Below are positions 8,661-16,466 of a stretch of 64,000 nucleotides of DNA, piece after piece; position 1 is the stretch's first letter; every line of letters begins with the position of its first letter. Source of the stretch: Mucilaginibacter straminoryzae. Its GTDB lineage: Bacteria > Bacteroidota > Bacteroidia > Sphingobacteriales > Sphingobacteriaceae. The position numbers and the translations under genes are program-made. The notes under the pieces are model-generated. The model worked only from the letters and a program-made list of their open reading frames with translations, was not told the origin of the DNA and ran no database searches. The stretch is taken from NCBI RefSeq assembly GCF_022953055.1, contig NZ_JALJEJ010000005.1, positions 62,001 to 126,000 on the forward strand, given 5' to 3'.

Positions 8661-8676
8661 AACTAATATATTAGTT
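8661..8676. promoter_or_regulatory. Perfect 16-bp palindrome, candidate BlaI-type operator
   Basis: AACTAATATATTAGTT equals its own reverse complement. It lies upstream of the repressor start, between a TTG and a TAACTTTA box on the minus strand that are spaced roughly like Bacteroidota -33 and -7 elements. A dimeric BlaI-type repressor bound here would block the promoter. The palindrome is seen directly; the operator role is inferred from family knowledge. Confidence 0.6.
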
Positions 8677-8740
8677 AGCAAGTTTTTTTGAAAAGAACAT
8701 TTTAATGCTTTTTTAAGTTATCCTTACATAAATTAAACCT

Positions 8741-10186
8741 ATGCATATTACTTTTCACGGTGCGGCGCGTAATGTTACCGGCAGTAAACACCTGCTTCAG
8801 TTGAATGATGGCACCAGCATACTTTTAGATTGCGGCATGTTTCAGGGCCTGTATAATGCAGATGACCTGAACGGACATTTCGGCTTCAACCCCAAAAAAG
8901 TTGATTATTTGATTCTTTCACATGCACATATCGACCATTGCGGGTTGATCCCAAGGCTGGTGAAAGAGGGTTTTGAAGGGCAGATATTTTGTACCCCGCC
9001 TACCATGAACCTGGCGCGGATCTTAATGGCAGATTCGGCCCGGATACAAATGTCTGACGCGGAGTACATGAACAGCCTAAAGAAAGACGGCCAGCCGCAC
9101 GAAGAACCCCTTTATACCGAAGACGATGCCATGGCTGCCTTAAGCTTGTTTAAGGTAGTGGAGTACAATGAGGAATATGAAATCACCCCGCGTGTAAAAC
9201 TTAAATTTACGGATGCAGGGCACCTAATAGGCAGCGCAGCGGTAAACCTTACCATTCTTGAGGATGGAAAGTATACTCGCGTAACCTTCAGCGGTGATGT
9301 GGGCAGGTATGGCGACATGATCCTGCGCAGCCCGCAGCCGTTTGATCAGGCAGATTATATCCTGATGGAATCTACCTATGGCGATTCATTACACAAAGAA
9401 TTAAAACCCATTGAAAATGCCCTGCACGATATCATCCAGCACACCTGTAAGGTGCGGCATGGCAAAGTAATTATCCCTGCTTTTAGTGTAGGCCGTACGC
9501 AGGAGATTTTATATGCCTTAAATGCGCTTGAGCTGAAAGGTTGCCTGCCGGATGTACCGTATTATGTAGATAGCCCTTTGGCCAGCCAGGCTACGCAGGT
9601 GATTAAAGAACACCCCGAAGTTTACAACAGTTCGGTAAATGAAGTGCTGAAGGTAGATTCCGATCCGTTCAGCTTTAAAGGGCTAAGGTTTATCGAATCT
9701 ACCCAGGAGTCCATCGCGCTAAATGATGATCCGCGGCCGGCGGTAATTATCTCTTCCTCCGGCATGGCCGAGGCGGGCCGGGTAAGGCACCATATCCGGA
9801 ATAACATCGGCCAGGCGCGCAACACCATTTTGATGGTGGGTTATTGCGAACCATCGTCATTAGGCGGCAGATTATTGGCAGGCGACCGTTACATCAATAT
9901 TTTTAACGAAGAATACGAGGTGGTTGCCGAGGTAAAATCCATCAAATCAATGAGTGCGCACGGCGATTACGAAGACTTGCTGAAATTTCTTTCCTGCCAG
10001 GACCCTGCACAGGTAAAAAAGCTATTCCTGGTCCACGGCGAGTTTGAAACGCAGAAACACTTTGCCAATATTTTACGGAAGCATGGGTTCAATCATATTG
10101 AAATCCCGTTCCAGCACCAGAAAGTGGAACTGACAGAACAGGTAGCAGAAGAAGCCGAGCAGGAAGAACAAGATGTAAAGGAATAA
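8741..10186 (+). CDS. MBL-fold, beta-CASP RNA-metabolising metallo-hydrolase
   Basis: A 481-residue member of the metallo-beta-lactamase/beta-CASP family, related to CPSF73, Ysh1 and RNase J. The zinc motif H-A-H-I-D-H-C-G sits at about 67-74, with further ligands in D-A-G-H-L-I-G-S-A and F-S-G-D-V-G. A beta-CASP insert (about 205-380) contains P-A-F-S-V-G-R-T-Q-E, Y-V-D-S-P-L-A and S-S-S-G-M-A-E-A-G-R. The last part has the RMMBL-type S-M-S-A-H-G-D-Y-E-D and L-V-H-G-E segments. Members cut RNA, or in some cases DNA, in the cytoplasm. The extreme C-terminus is glutamate-rich. It is divergent from the BlaI gene and convergent with the prenyltransferase gene. Confidence 0.9.
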   Translation: MHITFHGAARNVTGSKHLLQLNDGTSILLDCGMFQGLYNADDLNGHFGFNPKKVDYLILSHAHIDHCGLIPRLVKEGFEGQIFCTPPTMNLARILMADSARIQMSDAEYMNSLKKDGQPHEEPLYTEDDAMAALSLFKVVEYNEEYEITPRVKLKFTDAGHLIGSAAVNLTILEDGKYTRVTFSGDVGRYGDMILRSPQPFDQADYILMESTYGDSLHKELKPIENALHDIIQHTCKVRHGKVIIPAFSVGRTQEILYALNALELKGCLPDVPYYVDSPLASQATQVIKEHPEVYNSSVNEVLKVDSDPFSFKGLRFIESTQESIALNDDPRPAVIISSSGMAEAGRVRHHIRNNIGQARNTILMVGYCEPSSLGGRLLAGDRYINIFNEEYEVVAEVKSIKSMSAHGDYEDLLKFLSCQDPAQVKKLFLVHGEFETQKHFANILRKHGFNHIEIPFQHQKVELTEQVAEEAEQEEQDVKE

Positions 10187-10244
10187 TTGAGGCGGTAATT
10201 TTAGGCGCATGACTCCTTATCCATTTGAGAGGATTTAGCTGAAG

Positions 10245-11150
10245 TCAAAACAATAGCTTCAACTTAAAATAGGCTGCCACTGCGAGCAAAGCGAAATAAC
10301 CCAACATACACCCCGCGCTAAGGAAATTCATGCGCATGGCATTTTTGTAATTGGCATTAGCGGTGTTTTGGTTTACCTGGTAAAACCAGTAGTTAAAGAA
10401 CAAGAAGATCGGTAAGGCGAAACCAACAAATAAGTAGAATGGCAGCAAGCTGATATTTCGCCAATACAGAAATGTAAGAACGATACCACAGGCAAACAAG
10501 GCTCCCGAAAAAATAAAGGAGCCTTTATATCCCAGTACAATACTCAGCGTACGGTCGCCGCGGCGGCCATCTTCTGCATGTTGATAAACCTGCGTCAGTG
10601 GGTATGATGCCCCAATGAGGCATGAGCAGATCATCCCCGCGATAATAAAATGCATGTTCCAACCGTTAAACAGGTCTTGTCCGGCTAAGGCGGTGTACGT
10701 GGTCCAGTAAATAAAGCAACCCTGAAAGATGAACACCGTCAGGAAGCTGATCACAGGATATTTCTTTAGTCTGGTAACAGGATGGCTGTATAATTTCGAC
10801 AGGATGCCGTATAGCAATACCGCACAGGCAAATTGCCACGATACGATGAAGCCTAAAACAAATGCTAAAGCTTCTATAAAAATGGAGAGATAATACAGGG
10901 TGATATCTACTTCGGGCGGATGCTCCATCAGGCCGATGCTCTCCTCGTCGCGGTCGAAATAACTATTGTACCCATTACTGGCCGGAAAAGCCAGGAAATG
11001 CCAGATGAAGAAGATCAGCCATGGATGGTTTAGCGGCCGTGCTGTTACCTGGCTAAAAGCAAACAGGTATACAGGTAGCAGAAAAACAGAAAACACTAAC
11101 CGTAAATGTGCAAAAGCAGAACGGGTAGGCCATAATCGTCTAAAGGTCAT
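10245..11150 (-). CDS. UbiA-family prenyltransferase-like membrane protein
   Basis: A 301-residue protein with about eight or nine membrane helices. It keeps the two metal-diphosphate motifs of UbiA aromatic prenyltransferases. The first is N-S-Y-F-D-R-D-E-E, where the usual last aspartate is glutamate. The second is E-D-G-R-R-G-D-R-T-L-S-I-V-L-G. Family members attach polyprenyl or phytyl chains to aromatic rings such as hydroxybenzoate, naphthoate or homogentisate, in the inner membrane. It faces the YceI/type III PKS operon across about 60 bases, so the two may be co-regulated and the PKS product is a plausible acceptor. That acceptor is inferred from position, not shown. Confidence 0.75.
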   Translation of the reverse strand: MTFRRLWPTRSAFAHLRLVFSVFLLPVYLFAFSQVTARPLNHPWLIFFIWHFLAFPASNGYNSYFDRDEESIGLMEHPPEVDITLYYLSIFIEALAFVLGFIVSWQFACAVLLYGILSKLYSHPVTRLKKYPVISFLTVFIFQGCFIYWTTYTALAGQDLFNGWNMHFIIAGMICSCLIGASYPLTQVYQHAEDGRRGDRTLSIVLGYKGSFIFSGALFACGIVLTFLYWRNISLLPFYLFVGFALPIFLFFNYWFYQVNQNTANANYKNAMRMNFLSAGCMLGYFALLAVAAYFKLKLLF

Positions 11151-11187
11151 TAAACTAAAGTAATATAAGTTCAGTCAATTAAATTAT

Positions 11188-11195
11188 TATGTTTG
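11188..11195 (+). promoter_or_regulatory. Bacteroidota -7 promoter box (TATGTTTG)
   Basis: TATGTTTG matches the TAnnTTTG consensus exactly and ends 17 bases before the ATG of the YceI gene. No convincing -33 element was found. It would start the YceI-PKS operon with a very short leader. Confidence 0.45.
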
Positions 11196-11212
11196 AAATA
11201 AGTTCAAGACAC

Positions 11213-11743
11213 ATGAAAAAACTATTGATTTTAGCCGCTCTATTTATCGGCGTAAACGCCTTTGCCCAAACTAAACATACGGTTGTTAAATCGGCCGTTA
11301 CTTACCACATCAAAAATATGGGTATCAACACTGATGGTAAATTCGAAAGTGTTCAAGCCAATATTAATTTTGATACGCAGCATTTAGCAGCCAGCAGTAT
11401 TGAGGCCACTGCCGACGCTGCAAGCATTAATTCGGATAATAACATGCGCGATAACCACCTGCGCAAGCCAGACTATTTCGACGTTGAGAAGTATCCGAAG
11501 ATCACGATGAAGTCTGTTTCATTTAAATCTAATGGTGGCAACAACTATACAGGCATTTTTAACGTAACTATAAAAGATAAGACAAAAGCTGTAGAGGTGC
11601 CTTTTACTTATACCGAAAATGGTTCTTCGGCATTGTTTAAAGGTTCGTTTAAAATCAACAGACGCGATTTTGGAGTAGGCGGTAAAAGCCTGATCCTGTC
11701 TGATGAGGCTACAGTGAACGTAGAAGTGCAAACCAATAAGTAA
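11213..11743 (+). CDS. YceI-family lipocalin-like secreted protein
   Basis: A 176-residue protein with a signal peptide of about 19 residues ending in N-A-F-A-Q. The ATG at 11213 is preferred over one eight codons upstream because the signal peptide begins there. The mature part is an eight-stranded lipocalin-like barrel of the YceI family. It has N-M-R-D-N-H-L-R-K-P-D-Y-F-D near the middle, K-Y-P-K-I-T-M-K, and the late I-N-R-R-D-F-G-V-G. Characterised YceI proteins bind polyisoprenoid chains in the periplasm. Placement three bases before a type III polyketide synthase gene and opposite a prenyltransferase gene suggests that it carries a lipid product or substrate of that pathway. The family is certain; the ligand is inferred. 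Confidence 0.88.
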   Translation: MKKLLILAALFIGVNAFAQTKHTVVKSAVTYHIKNMGINTDGKFESVQANINFDTQHLAASSIEATADAASINSDNNMRDNHLRKPDYFDVEKYPKITMKSVSFKSNGGNNYTGIFNVTIKDKTKAVEVPFTYTENGSSALFKGSFKINRRDFGVGGKSLILSDEATVNVEVQTNK

Positions 11744-11746
11744 TAA

Positions 11747-12847
11747 ATGACCAGTTGCATCACTGCTATCGGGACGGCCAATCCCCGGTATTGTATACCG
11801 CAGGAGCAGATTTTTAAGTTTATGGCTAAGGCCTTCGGGCTCGATGCAACCAATACATCGCGTTTACGGTCTATTTATGAACATTCGGGTATTGAGCAGC
11901 GCTATTCTGTAGTGCCCGATTTTGGTTTTGATGATCCGGCTGACTTTGCTTTCTTTGAGAAGAACAGCACGCTGGAGCCTTTTATTTCTACCGAAAAGCG
12001 GATGCAGCTTTACCAGGCCGAAGCGGTACAAATTGCTAAGAAAGCGGTAAAGAATTGCCTGGGTGAAGATGCGGACAGGTATAAGCAGATCACCCACCTG
12101 ATCACCGTAAGCTGTACGGGTATGTATGCCCCTGGTTTGGACATTGACCTGGTAGAACAACTATGCCTTAACCGCTATACAGAGCGTACCTGTATCAATT
12201 TTATGGGCTGCTACGGTGCCATCAACGCGCTTAAAACTGCCGGATATATTTGCACGGCACAACCCGAAGCAAAGGTACTGGTAGTAAGTGTAGAGCTTTG
12301 CACGCTCCACTTTCAAAAACATAATACGCTTGATAACTGGGTAGCAAACTCGTTATTCTCTGACGGTGCCGCAGCTGTTTTGATAGAAAATAGCGACAAC
12401 GCTAAAACTTCGGTATTGAAGCTTAATAGCTTTTATTCTGAATTTTTACCCGAAGCCCGCAGCGAAATGGGCTGGTATGTGGGTAATACCGGTTTCGAGA
12501 TGCGGCTGACCTCTAAAGTTTCAAAGCAAATCAAAAGTTCCATAAAGCCGGTGTATCAAAACCTGCTGACAAATGCCGGTTTAACCGCTGCTGATGTTTG
12601 CGCGTACGCTATCCATCCCGGTGGCAAGAAGATACTCGAGGCCGTAGAACAGGCGCTGGAACTACCAGAAGAAAGCAATGACACCGCCTATGGCGTTTTG
12701 CGCAAGTACGGAAATATGTCTTCTGCTACGATTCTTTTTGTGTTAAAGGCGCTGATGGACCAGCCCGGCCAACCCGGCGGGCATGTGGTTAGCTTTGCTT
12801 TTGGGCCGGGGCTTACCGTTGAAGGCATGGTTTTACAATACAGCTAA
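11747..12847 (+). CDS. Type III polyketide synthase
   Basis: A 366-residue chalcone-synthase-fold enzyme. The catalytic triad is visible: C155 in F-M-G-C-Y-G-A, H290 in A-I-H-P-G-G and N323 in Y-G-N-M-S-S-A-T. The G-P-G-L-T-V-E loop near the end is the family signature G-F-G-P-G. Such enzymes extend an acyl-CoA or acyl-ACP starter with malonyl-CoA and cyclise it to resorcinols, pyrones or phloroglucinols. The next two genes (flavoprotein, methyltransferase) match the tailoring set of SrsABC-type phenolic lipid pathways. A long alkylresorcinol or related quinone is therefore the most likely product, but starter and ring type cannot be read from the sequence. Gaps of 3 bases on each side imply one operon. 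Confidence 0.92.
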   Translation: MTSCITAIGTANPRYCIPQEQIFKFMAKAFGLDATNTSRLRSIYEHSGIEQRYSVVPDFGFDDPADFAFFEKNSTLEPFISTEKRMQLYQAEAVQIAKKAVKNCLGEDADRYKQITHLITVSCTGMYAPGLDIDLVEQLCLNRYTERTCINFMGCYGAINALKTAGYICTAQPEAKVLVVSVELCTLHFQKHNTLDNWVANSLFSDGAAAVLIENSDNAKTSVLKLNSFYSEFLPEARSEMGWYVGNTGFEMRLTSKVSKQIKSSIKPVYQNLLTNAGLTAADVCAYAIHPGGKKILEAVEQALELPEESNDTAYGVLRKYGNMSSATILFVLKALMDQPGQPGGHVVSFAFGPGLTVEGMVLQYS

Positions 12848-12850
12848 GCT

Positions 12851-13975
12851 ATGGATGATGTCATTATCATCGGTGGCGGCCTGGCCGGATTGTTCAACGC
12901 ACTGCAATTGAACCGTGCGGGGCTGAAGGTAACCCTGATAGAACGTAAGACCTACCCTTTTCACCGGGTTTGCGGCGAATATATTTCCAATGAAGTACTT
13001 CCCTTGCTGGATAAGCTTGGGATTGATGTAGCGCAGTTTGGCCCGGCGCAAATACAACGCCTGGAAGTAACGGCGGTGTCTGGCACAAAGCTTACGCAAC
13101 AATTGGATCTGGGAGGTTTTGGCCTTAGCCGTTATACGTTGGACCATTACCTTTATCAAAAAGCGAAGGCCGAAGGCGTAAATTTTCTTACCGGTACCAA
13201 AGCAGAAGATATTGCTTTTGTGAATGATGTGTTCGAGGTGAAAATTCCTGGCCAGGTGTTGACTTCAAAGCTGGTAATAGGTGCATTTGGTAAACGTGCC
13301 AACCTGGATCAGAAACTAAAGCGGAAATTCTTTTATCAGCGTAGCCCCTACCTGGCGGTGAAGTTTCACGTCAGGATGGATTTCCCTAACGACGTGATCC
13401 AGCTGAATAACTATCAGAACGGATACTGCGGGGTAAGCAAAGTAGACGGCGACCGCTATTGCATGTGTTACCTTGCCCACCGGGACGACCTGCGGAAGCA
13501 AGGATCACTACCGGCCCTCGAACAAAATGTAATTCTGAAAAACCCCTACCTGCGGCGGCATTTCGAACAGGCGGAGTTTTTGCTCGACCGCCCCGAGGTG
13601 ATCAATGAAATATCCTTCGAAAAAAAACAGCCGGTAGAGGAACACATCCTTATGAGCGGCGATACAGCCGGGATGATCGCCCCGCTTTGCGGCAACGGCA
13701 TGACCATGGCGATCCATTCTGCCAAGATCTTATCAGAAACCATTATTAAGCACTACCAGTCTGCTAATTTCAGTGCTTCACAAAGAGCGCTGTTAGAGCA
13801 GGAATACACCGCTGCCTGGAACAAGCAGTTTGCCAAAAGGTTGTGGGTTGGTCGACAACTGCAACGGCTTTTCGGCAACAATACGACTACCGCGTTAACA
13901 CTCCGCACGCTCGGCATGCTTCCGCCCCTAACACGTTACCTGATGAGTAAAACACATGGTGAGCCCTTCGGTTAA
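12851..13975 (+). CDS. FAD-dependent oxidoreductase (geranylgeranyl-reductase/hydroxylase-like)
   Basis: A 374-residue flavoprotein. The N-terminal FAD-binding motif is I-I-I-G-G-G-L-A-G-L, followed by the acidic end of strand two in L-I-E-R-K. H-R-V-C-G-E-Y-I-S comes next. The second FAD motif is S-G-D-T-A-G-M-I-A-P-L-C-G-N-G-M at about 275-290. This pattern is shared by geranylgeranyl reductases, halogenase-like proteins and aromatic-ring hydroxylases. Starting three bases after the polyketide synthase gene, it most likely hydroxylates the polyketide ring, like SrsC in Streptomyces phenolic lipid synthesis. Reduction of a prenyl chain is an alternative given the prenyltransferase nearby. 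Confidence 0.88.
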   Translation: MDDVIIIGGGLAGLFNALQLNRAGLKVTLIERKTYPFHRVCGEYISNEVLPLLDKLGIDVAQFGPAQIQRLEVTAVSGTKLTQQLDLGGFGLSRYTLDHYLYQKAKAEGVNFLTGTKAEDIAFVNDVFEVKIPGQVLTSKLVIGAFGKRANLDQKLKRKFFYQRSPYLAVKFHVRMDFPNDVIQLNNYQNGYCGVSKVDGDRYCMCYLAHRDDLRKQGSLPALEQNVILKNPYLRRHFEQAEFLLDRPEVINEISFEKKQPVEEHILMSGDTAGMIAPLCGNGMTMAIHSAKILSETIIKHYQSANFSASQRALLEQEYTAAWNKQFAKRLWVGRQLQRLFGNNTTTALTLRTLGMLPPLTRYLMSKTHGEPFG

Positions 13976-13981
13976 CTATGT

Positions 13982-14677
13982 ATGGAATTGTTAAGGAACC
14001 GTGCTTTTGATGCAGAAATAATGGACGATTTTTCCCTGCCGGGAGAGCAAGTTGACGGGGTGTTGCATGGCCTGGGGAAAATGAACGCGCTGTTCGGCGG
14101 GCATCAATCTGTGATCAAGGCACTTCAGGAATGTGACCCGCAGCAAGGGTTCCATATTAGCGATTGGGGTTGCGGTGGCGGCGACACGCTGATTGCAATT
14201 GCAAAATGGGCAGGAAAAAATAACATAAACTTAAAATTGCACGGGGTTGATGCTTCGGCAGCCGCAGTTAAATTTGCCCGTAAGCGTTCCAATCCCTTTC
14301 CGGAGATCAGCTACACCAAAGCTGATGTGTTGAAGCATGATTTTGAAGAACAGCAATTTGATGTGGTGTTGTGCAGTTTGTTTAGTCACCATTTTGATGA
14401 CGAGGCTTGGGTTGAACTAATCAGGCGGATGTTTTTTGCCTGCCGCCAGCGCGTGGTGATTACCGATTTGCACCGTCACTGGGTTTTGTACGGCGCAGTA
14501 TTGGCCATCACCCGATTGTTCACCAGCAATAAAATGGCGCAGCATGACGGGCCGCTGTCTGTAAGGAAGAGTTTTAAACGCAGCGAACTGGTGCAGCTTC
14601 TGGCTAAGGCGGATATCAGTAATTACCGCTTGCAATGGAAATGGGCGTTCAGATGGCGCATCATTATTTATAAGTAA
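13982..14677 (+). CDS. Class I SAM-dependent methyltransferase
   Basis: A 231-residue Rossmann-fold methyltransferase. The SAM-binding glycine loop is D-W-G-C-G-G-G-D-T at about 59-67, followed by the acidic H-G-V-D-A-S. The motif IV region is V-V-L-C-S-L-F-S-H-H-F. It starts six bases after the flavoprotein gene, so it is almost certainly part of the polyketide pathway. An O- or C-methylation of the phenolic ring is the expected step. A hydrophobic stretch near residues 160-175 (W-V-L-Y-G-A-V-L-A-I-T) may help it sit on the membrane near a lipid substrate. The substrate is inferred from context. Confidence 0.88.
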   Translation: MELLRNRAFDAEIMDDFSLPGEQVDGVLHGLGKMNALFGGHQSVIKALQECDPQQGFHISDWGCGGGDTLIAIAKWAGKNNINLKLHGVDASAAAVKFARKRSNPFPEISYTKADVLKHDFEEQQFDVVLCSLFSHHFDDEAWVELIRRMFFACRQRVVITDLHRHWVLYGAVLAITRLFTSNKMAQHDGPLSVRKSFKRSELVQLLAKADISNYRLQWKWAFRWRIIIYK

Positions 14678-14686
14678 CTTTACGTT

Positions 14687-15754
14687 ATGAAACTTCGGGT
14701 ACTTGTTTTAATTAATGCCCTGGCAGTAGCGGTTAGCATGGCTGCCGTGAATTATTATTTCCAGAAGAACTGGCATGCCGCAGGTGTAACCTTCGGTGTG
14801 GCCTTTATGGTAAGTTTTGTAGTTTTCTACTACCTGATAGAGAAGTATGTTTATTCGAAAATAAAGATCATTTACAAGCTGATCCATAACCTGAAGCTTG
14901 GCCGCGACCTGCGCGATGCTTTGGGCGAACACATCACCAGCGCCGACCCGATTAAAGACGTGCAGCAGGAAGTGAAGGAATGGGCGAAAGAGAAGAAAAC
15001 AGAGATTGAGGTACTGCGCAACCAGGAAAAATTCAGACGAGAATTTCTTTCCAACATCTCGCACGAACTTAAAACACCGCTTTTTGCTATTCAGGGGTAT
15101 ATTGATGCTATTTTGGATGACGAATTTGAGGACCTGGACATGGCTGAGCAGTTTTTGAAAAAGGCTTCGAGAAATGTGGGGAGACTAACCTATTTAATTA
15201 AAGACCTGGACGAGATCTCTAAACTGGAATCGGGCGAGATTCCGATAAATTATACAAAGTTCAAGATCAATGATTTAATTAAAGAGGTGCTGGAGGCCTT
15301 AGAGTTTAAAGCCAAGCAGCACGATATTAAATTATTGTTTAAACAAAAGTACGACGAACCGATTATGGTTACCGCCGACCGCGAAAAAATAAGCCAGGTA
15401 CTGGTGAACCTGCTGGATAATGCCATTAAGTATGGGCGCCAGGGCGGAACAGCCGCGGTTAGCCTTTTTGAACTGCATGATCAGGTATTGGTAGAGGTTA
15501 CAGATGATGGTTTCGGTATCGAGGAAAAGAACCTGCCACGCTTGTTTGAGCGGTTTTACCGTACAGATACCAGCCGCTCGAGAGAGATTGGCGGCTCTGG
15601 TTTGGGCCTGGCTATCGTAAAGCATATTGTTGAAGCGCACCAGCAAACCATTAATGTAAGAAGCACGGAGGGTATTGGCTCGACTTTTGGGTTTACATTA
15701 GAAAAGGTGAAACAGCAGCTTCCTTTCCCGCCGATACCGACGCTAAGGAGTTAA
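14687..15754 (+). CDS. PhoR-like membrane sensor histidine kinase
   Basis: A 355-residue kinase with two N-terminal membrane helices (about 5-22 and 33-52) and almost no periplasmic loop. A linker helix leads to the DHp domain with H126 in S-N-I-S-H-E-L-K-T-P-L. The ATPase domain has N-L-L-D-N-A-I-K-Y, D-D-G-F-G-I, F-E-R-F-Y-R-T-D and G-G-S-G-L-G-L-A-I-V-K-H. The lack of a sensor domain resembles PhoR kinases, which read the phosphate transporter state through PhoU-like proteins. The next genes encode a DUF47 PhoU-like protein and a PiT transporter, which supports a phosphate role. Its start lies only nine bases after the methyltransferase stop. A TAACTTTA box covers that stop, so a separate promoter is possible. 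The partner regulator is not next to it. Confidence 0.88.
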   Translation: MKLRVLVLINALAVAVSMAAVNYYFQKNWHAAGVTFGVAFMVSFVVFYYLIEKYVYSKIKIIYKLIHNLKLGRDLRDALGEHITSADPIKDVQQEVKEWAKEKKTEIEVLRNQEKFRREFLSNISHELKTPLFAIQGYIDAILDDEFEDLDMAEQFLKKASRNVGRLTYLIKDLDEISKLESGEIPINYTKFKINDLIKEVLEALEFKAKQHDIKLLFKQKYDEPIMVTADREKISQVLVNLLDNAIKYGRQGGTAAVSLFELHDQVLVEVTDDGFGIEEKNLPRLFERFYRTDTSRSREIGGSGLGLAIVKHIVEAHQQTINVRSTEGIGSTFGFTLEKVKQQLPFPPIPTLRS

Positions 15755-15776
15755 CATTAACTTAACATTTGGTTTT

Positions 15777-15784
15777 TAACTTTG
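15777..15784 (+). promoter_or_regulatory. Bacteroidota -7 promoter box (TAACTTTG)
   Basis: TAACTTTG matches TAnnTTTG exactly and ends 14 bases before the DUF47 start codon. It suggests that the DUF47-PiT pair has its own promoter in the 44-base gap after the kinase gene. No clear -33 box was found. Confidence 0.45.
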
Positions 15785-15798
15785 TCAAAATTTTAAGT

Positions 15799-16449
15799 AT
15801 GTCACTAAACAGCATATTCCAGTATTTCGTTCCAAAGGACAAAAAAGTTTTTTTTCCGCTGTTCGAGCAGGCCGCGGCCAATGTTAAAGAGATGGCCAAA
15901 GTGTTGGTGGATGCCGTAAATTCTAATAACACGGCAACCAGGGAAGAACTGTTTAAACAAATAGACAAACTTGAAAACAAAGGTGACGAAATTACTCACC
16001 AGGTTTACCTGGAACTCGGTAAGAACTTCATCACCCCGTTTGATCGTGAAGATATCCACGCGCTGGCTTCTGCCATTGACGACGTGGCCGATAATATCCA
16101 GGGTTCTGCCAACCGCATGTTGCTTTACCGCATCGAAGAGGTGAGCGAACCAATCTCCAAGCTTTCAGACCTGATCCTGCAGGCCAGTATTGATCTGGAG
16201 AAAGCCGTAAAGGAATTGCGCGACCTGAAGAACATCCGTAATATTGCCGACTCTTGCATCCGCATCAACAGTGTGGAAAACCAGGCAGATTACGTGTTTG
16301 ACCGTGCCGTGGCCGACCTTTTCCTTTACGAAAAAGATGCCCTTAAAGTAATTAAGCATAAAGAGATACTGGCTGCGCTGGAAACTGCTACCGATATGTG
16401 CGAAGACGCTGCTAACGTAATGGAATCTATTTTAGTTAAAAACGCCTAA
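15799..16449 (+). CDS. DUF47 family (PhoU-like) phosphate transport regulator
   Basis: A 216-residue helical protein of the DUF47 family, the usual partner of PiT phosphate transporters. The ATG at 15799 is chosen: the in-frame upstream ATG would lie over the promoter box and give a tail unlike the family. Family motifs are F-D-R-E-D-I-H-A-L, A-I-D-D-V-A-D-N-I and the end A-T-D-M-C-E-D-A-A-N-V-M-E-S-I-L-V-K-N-A. It lies 17 bases before the transporter gene and 44 bases after the PhoR-like kinase. It probably couples transporter activity to need, or to the kinase. It is clearly related to the orphan copy near 4 kb. Confidence 0.9.
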   Translation: MSLNSIFQYFVPKDKKVFFPLFEQAAANVKEMAKVLVDAVNSNNTATREELFKQIDKLENKGDEITHQVYLELGKNFITPFDREDIHALASAIDDVADNIQGSANRMLLYRIEEVSEPISKLSDLILQASIDLEKAVKELRDLKNIRNIADSCIRINSVENQADYVFDRAVADLFLYEKDALKVIKHKEILAALETATDMCEDAANVMESILVKNA

Positions 16450-16466
16450 GCTTACCCTTAACCCGC

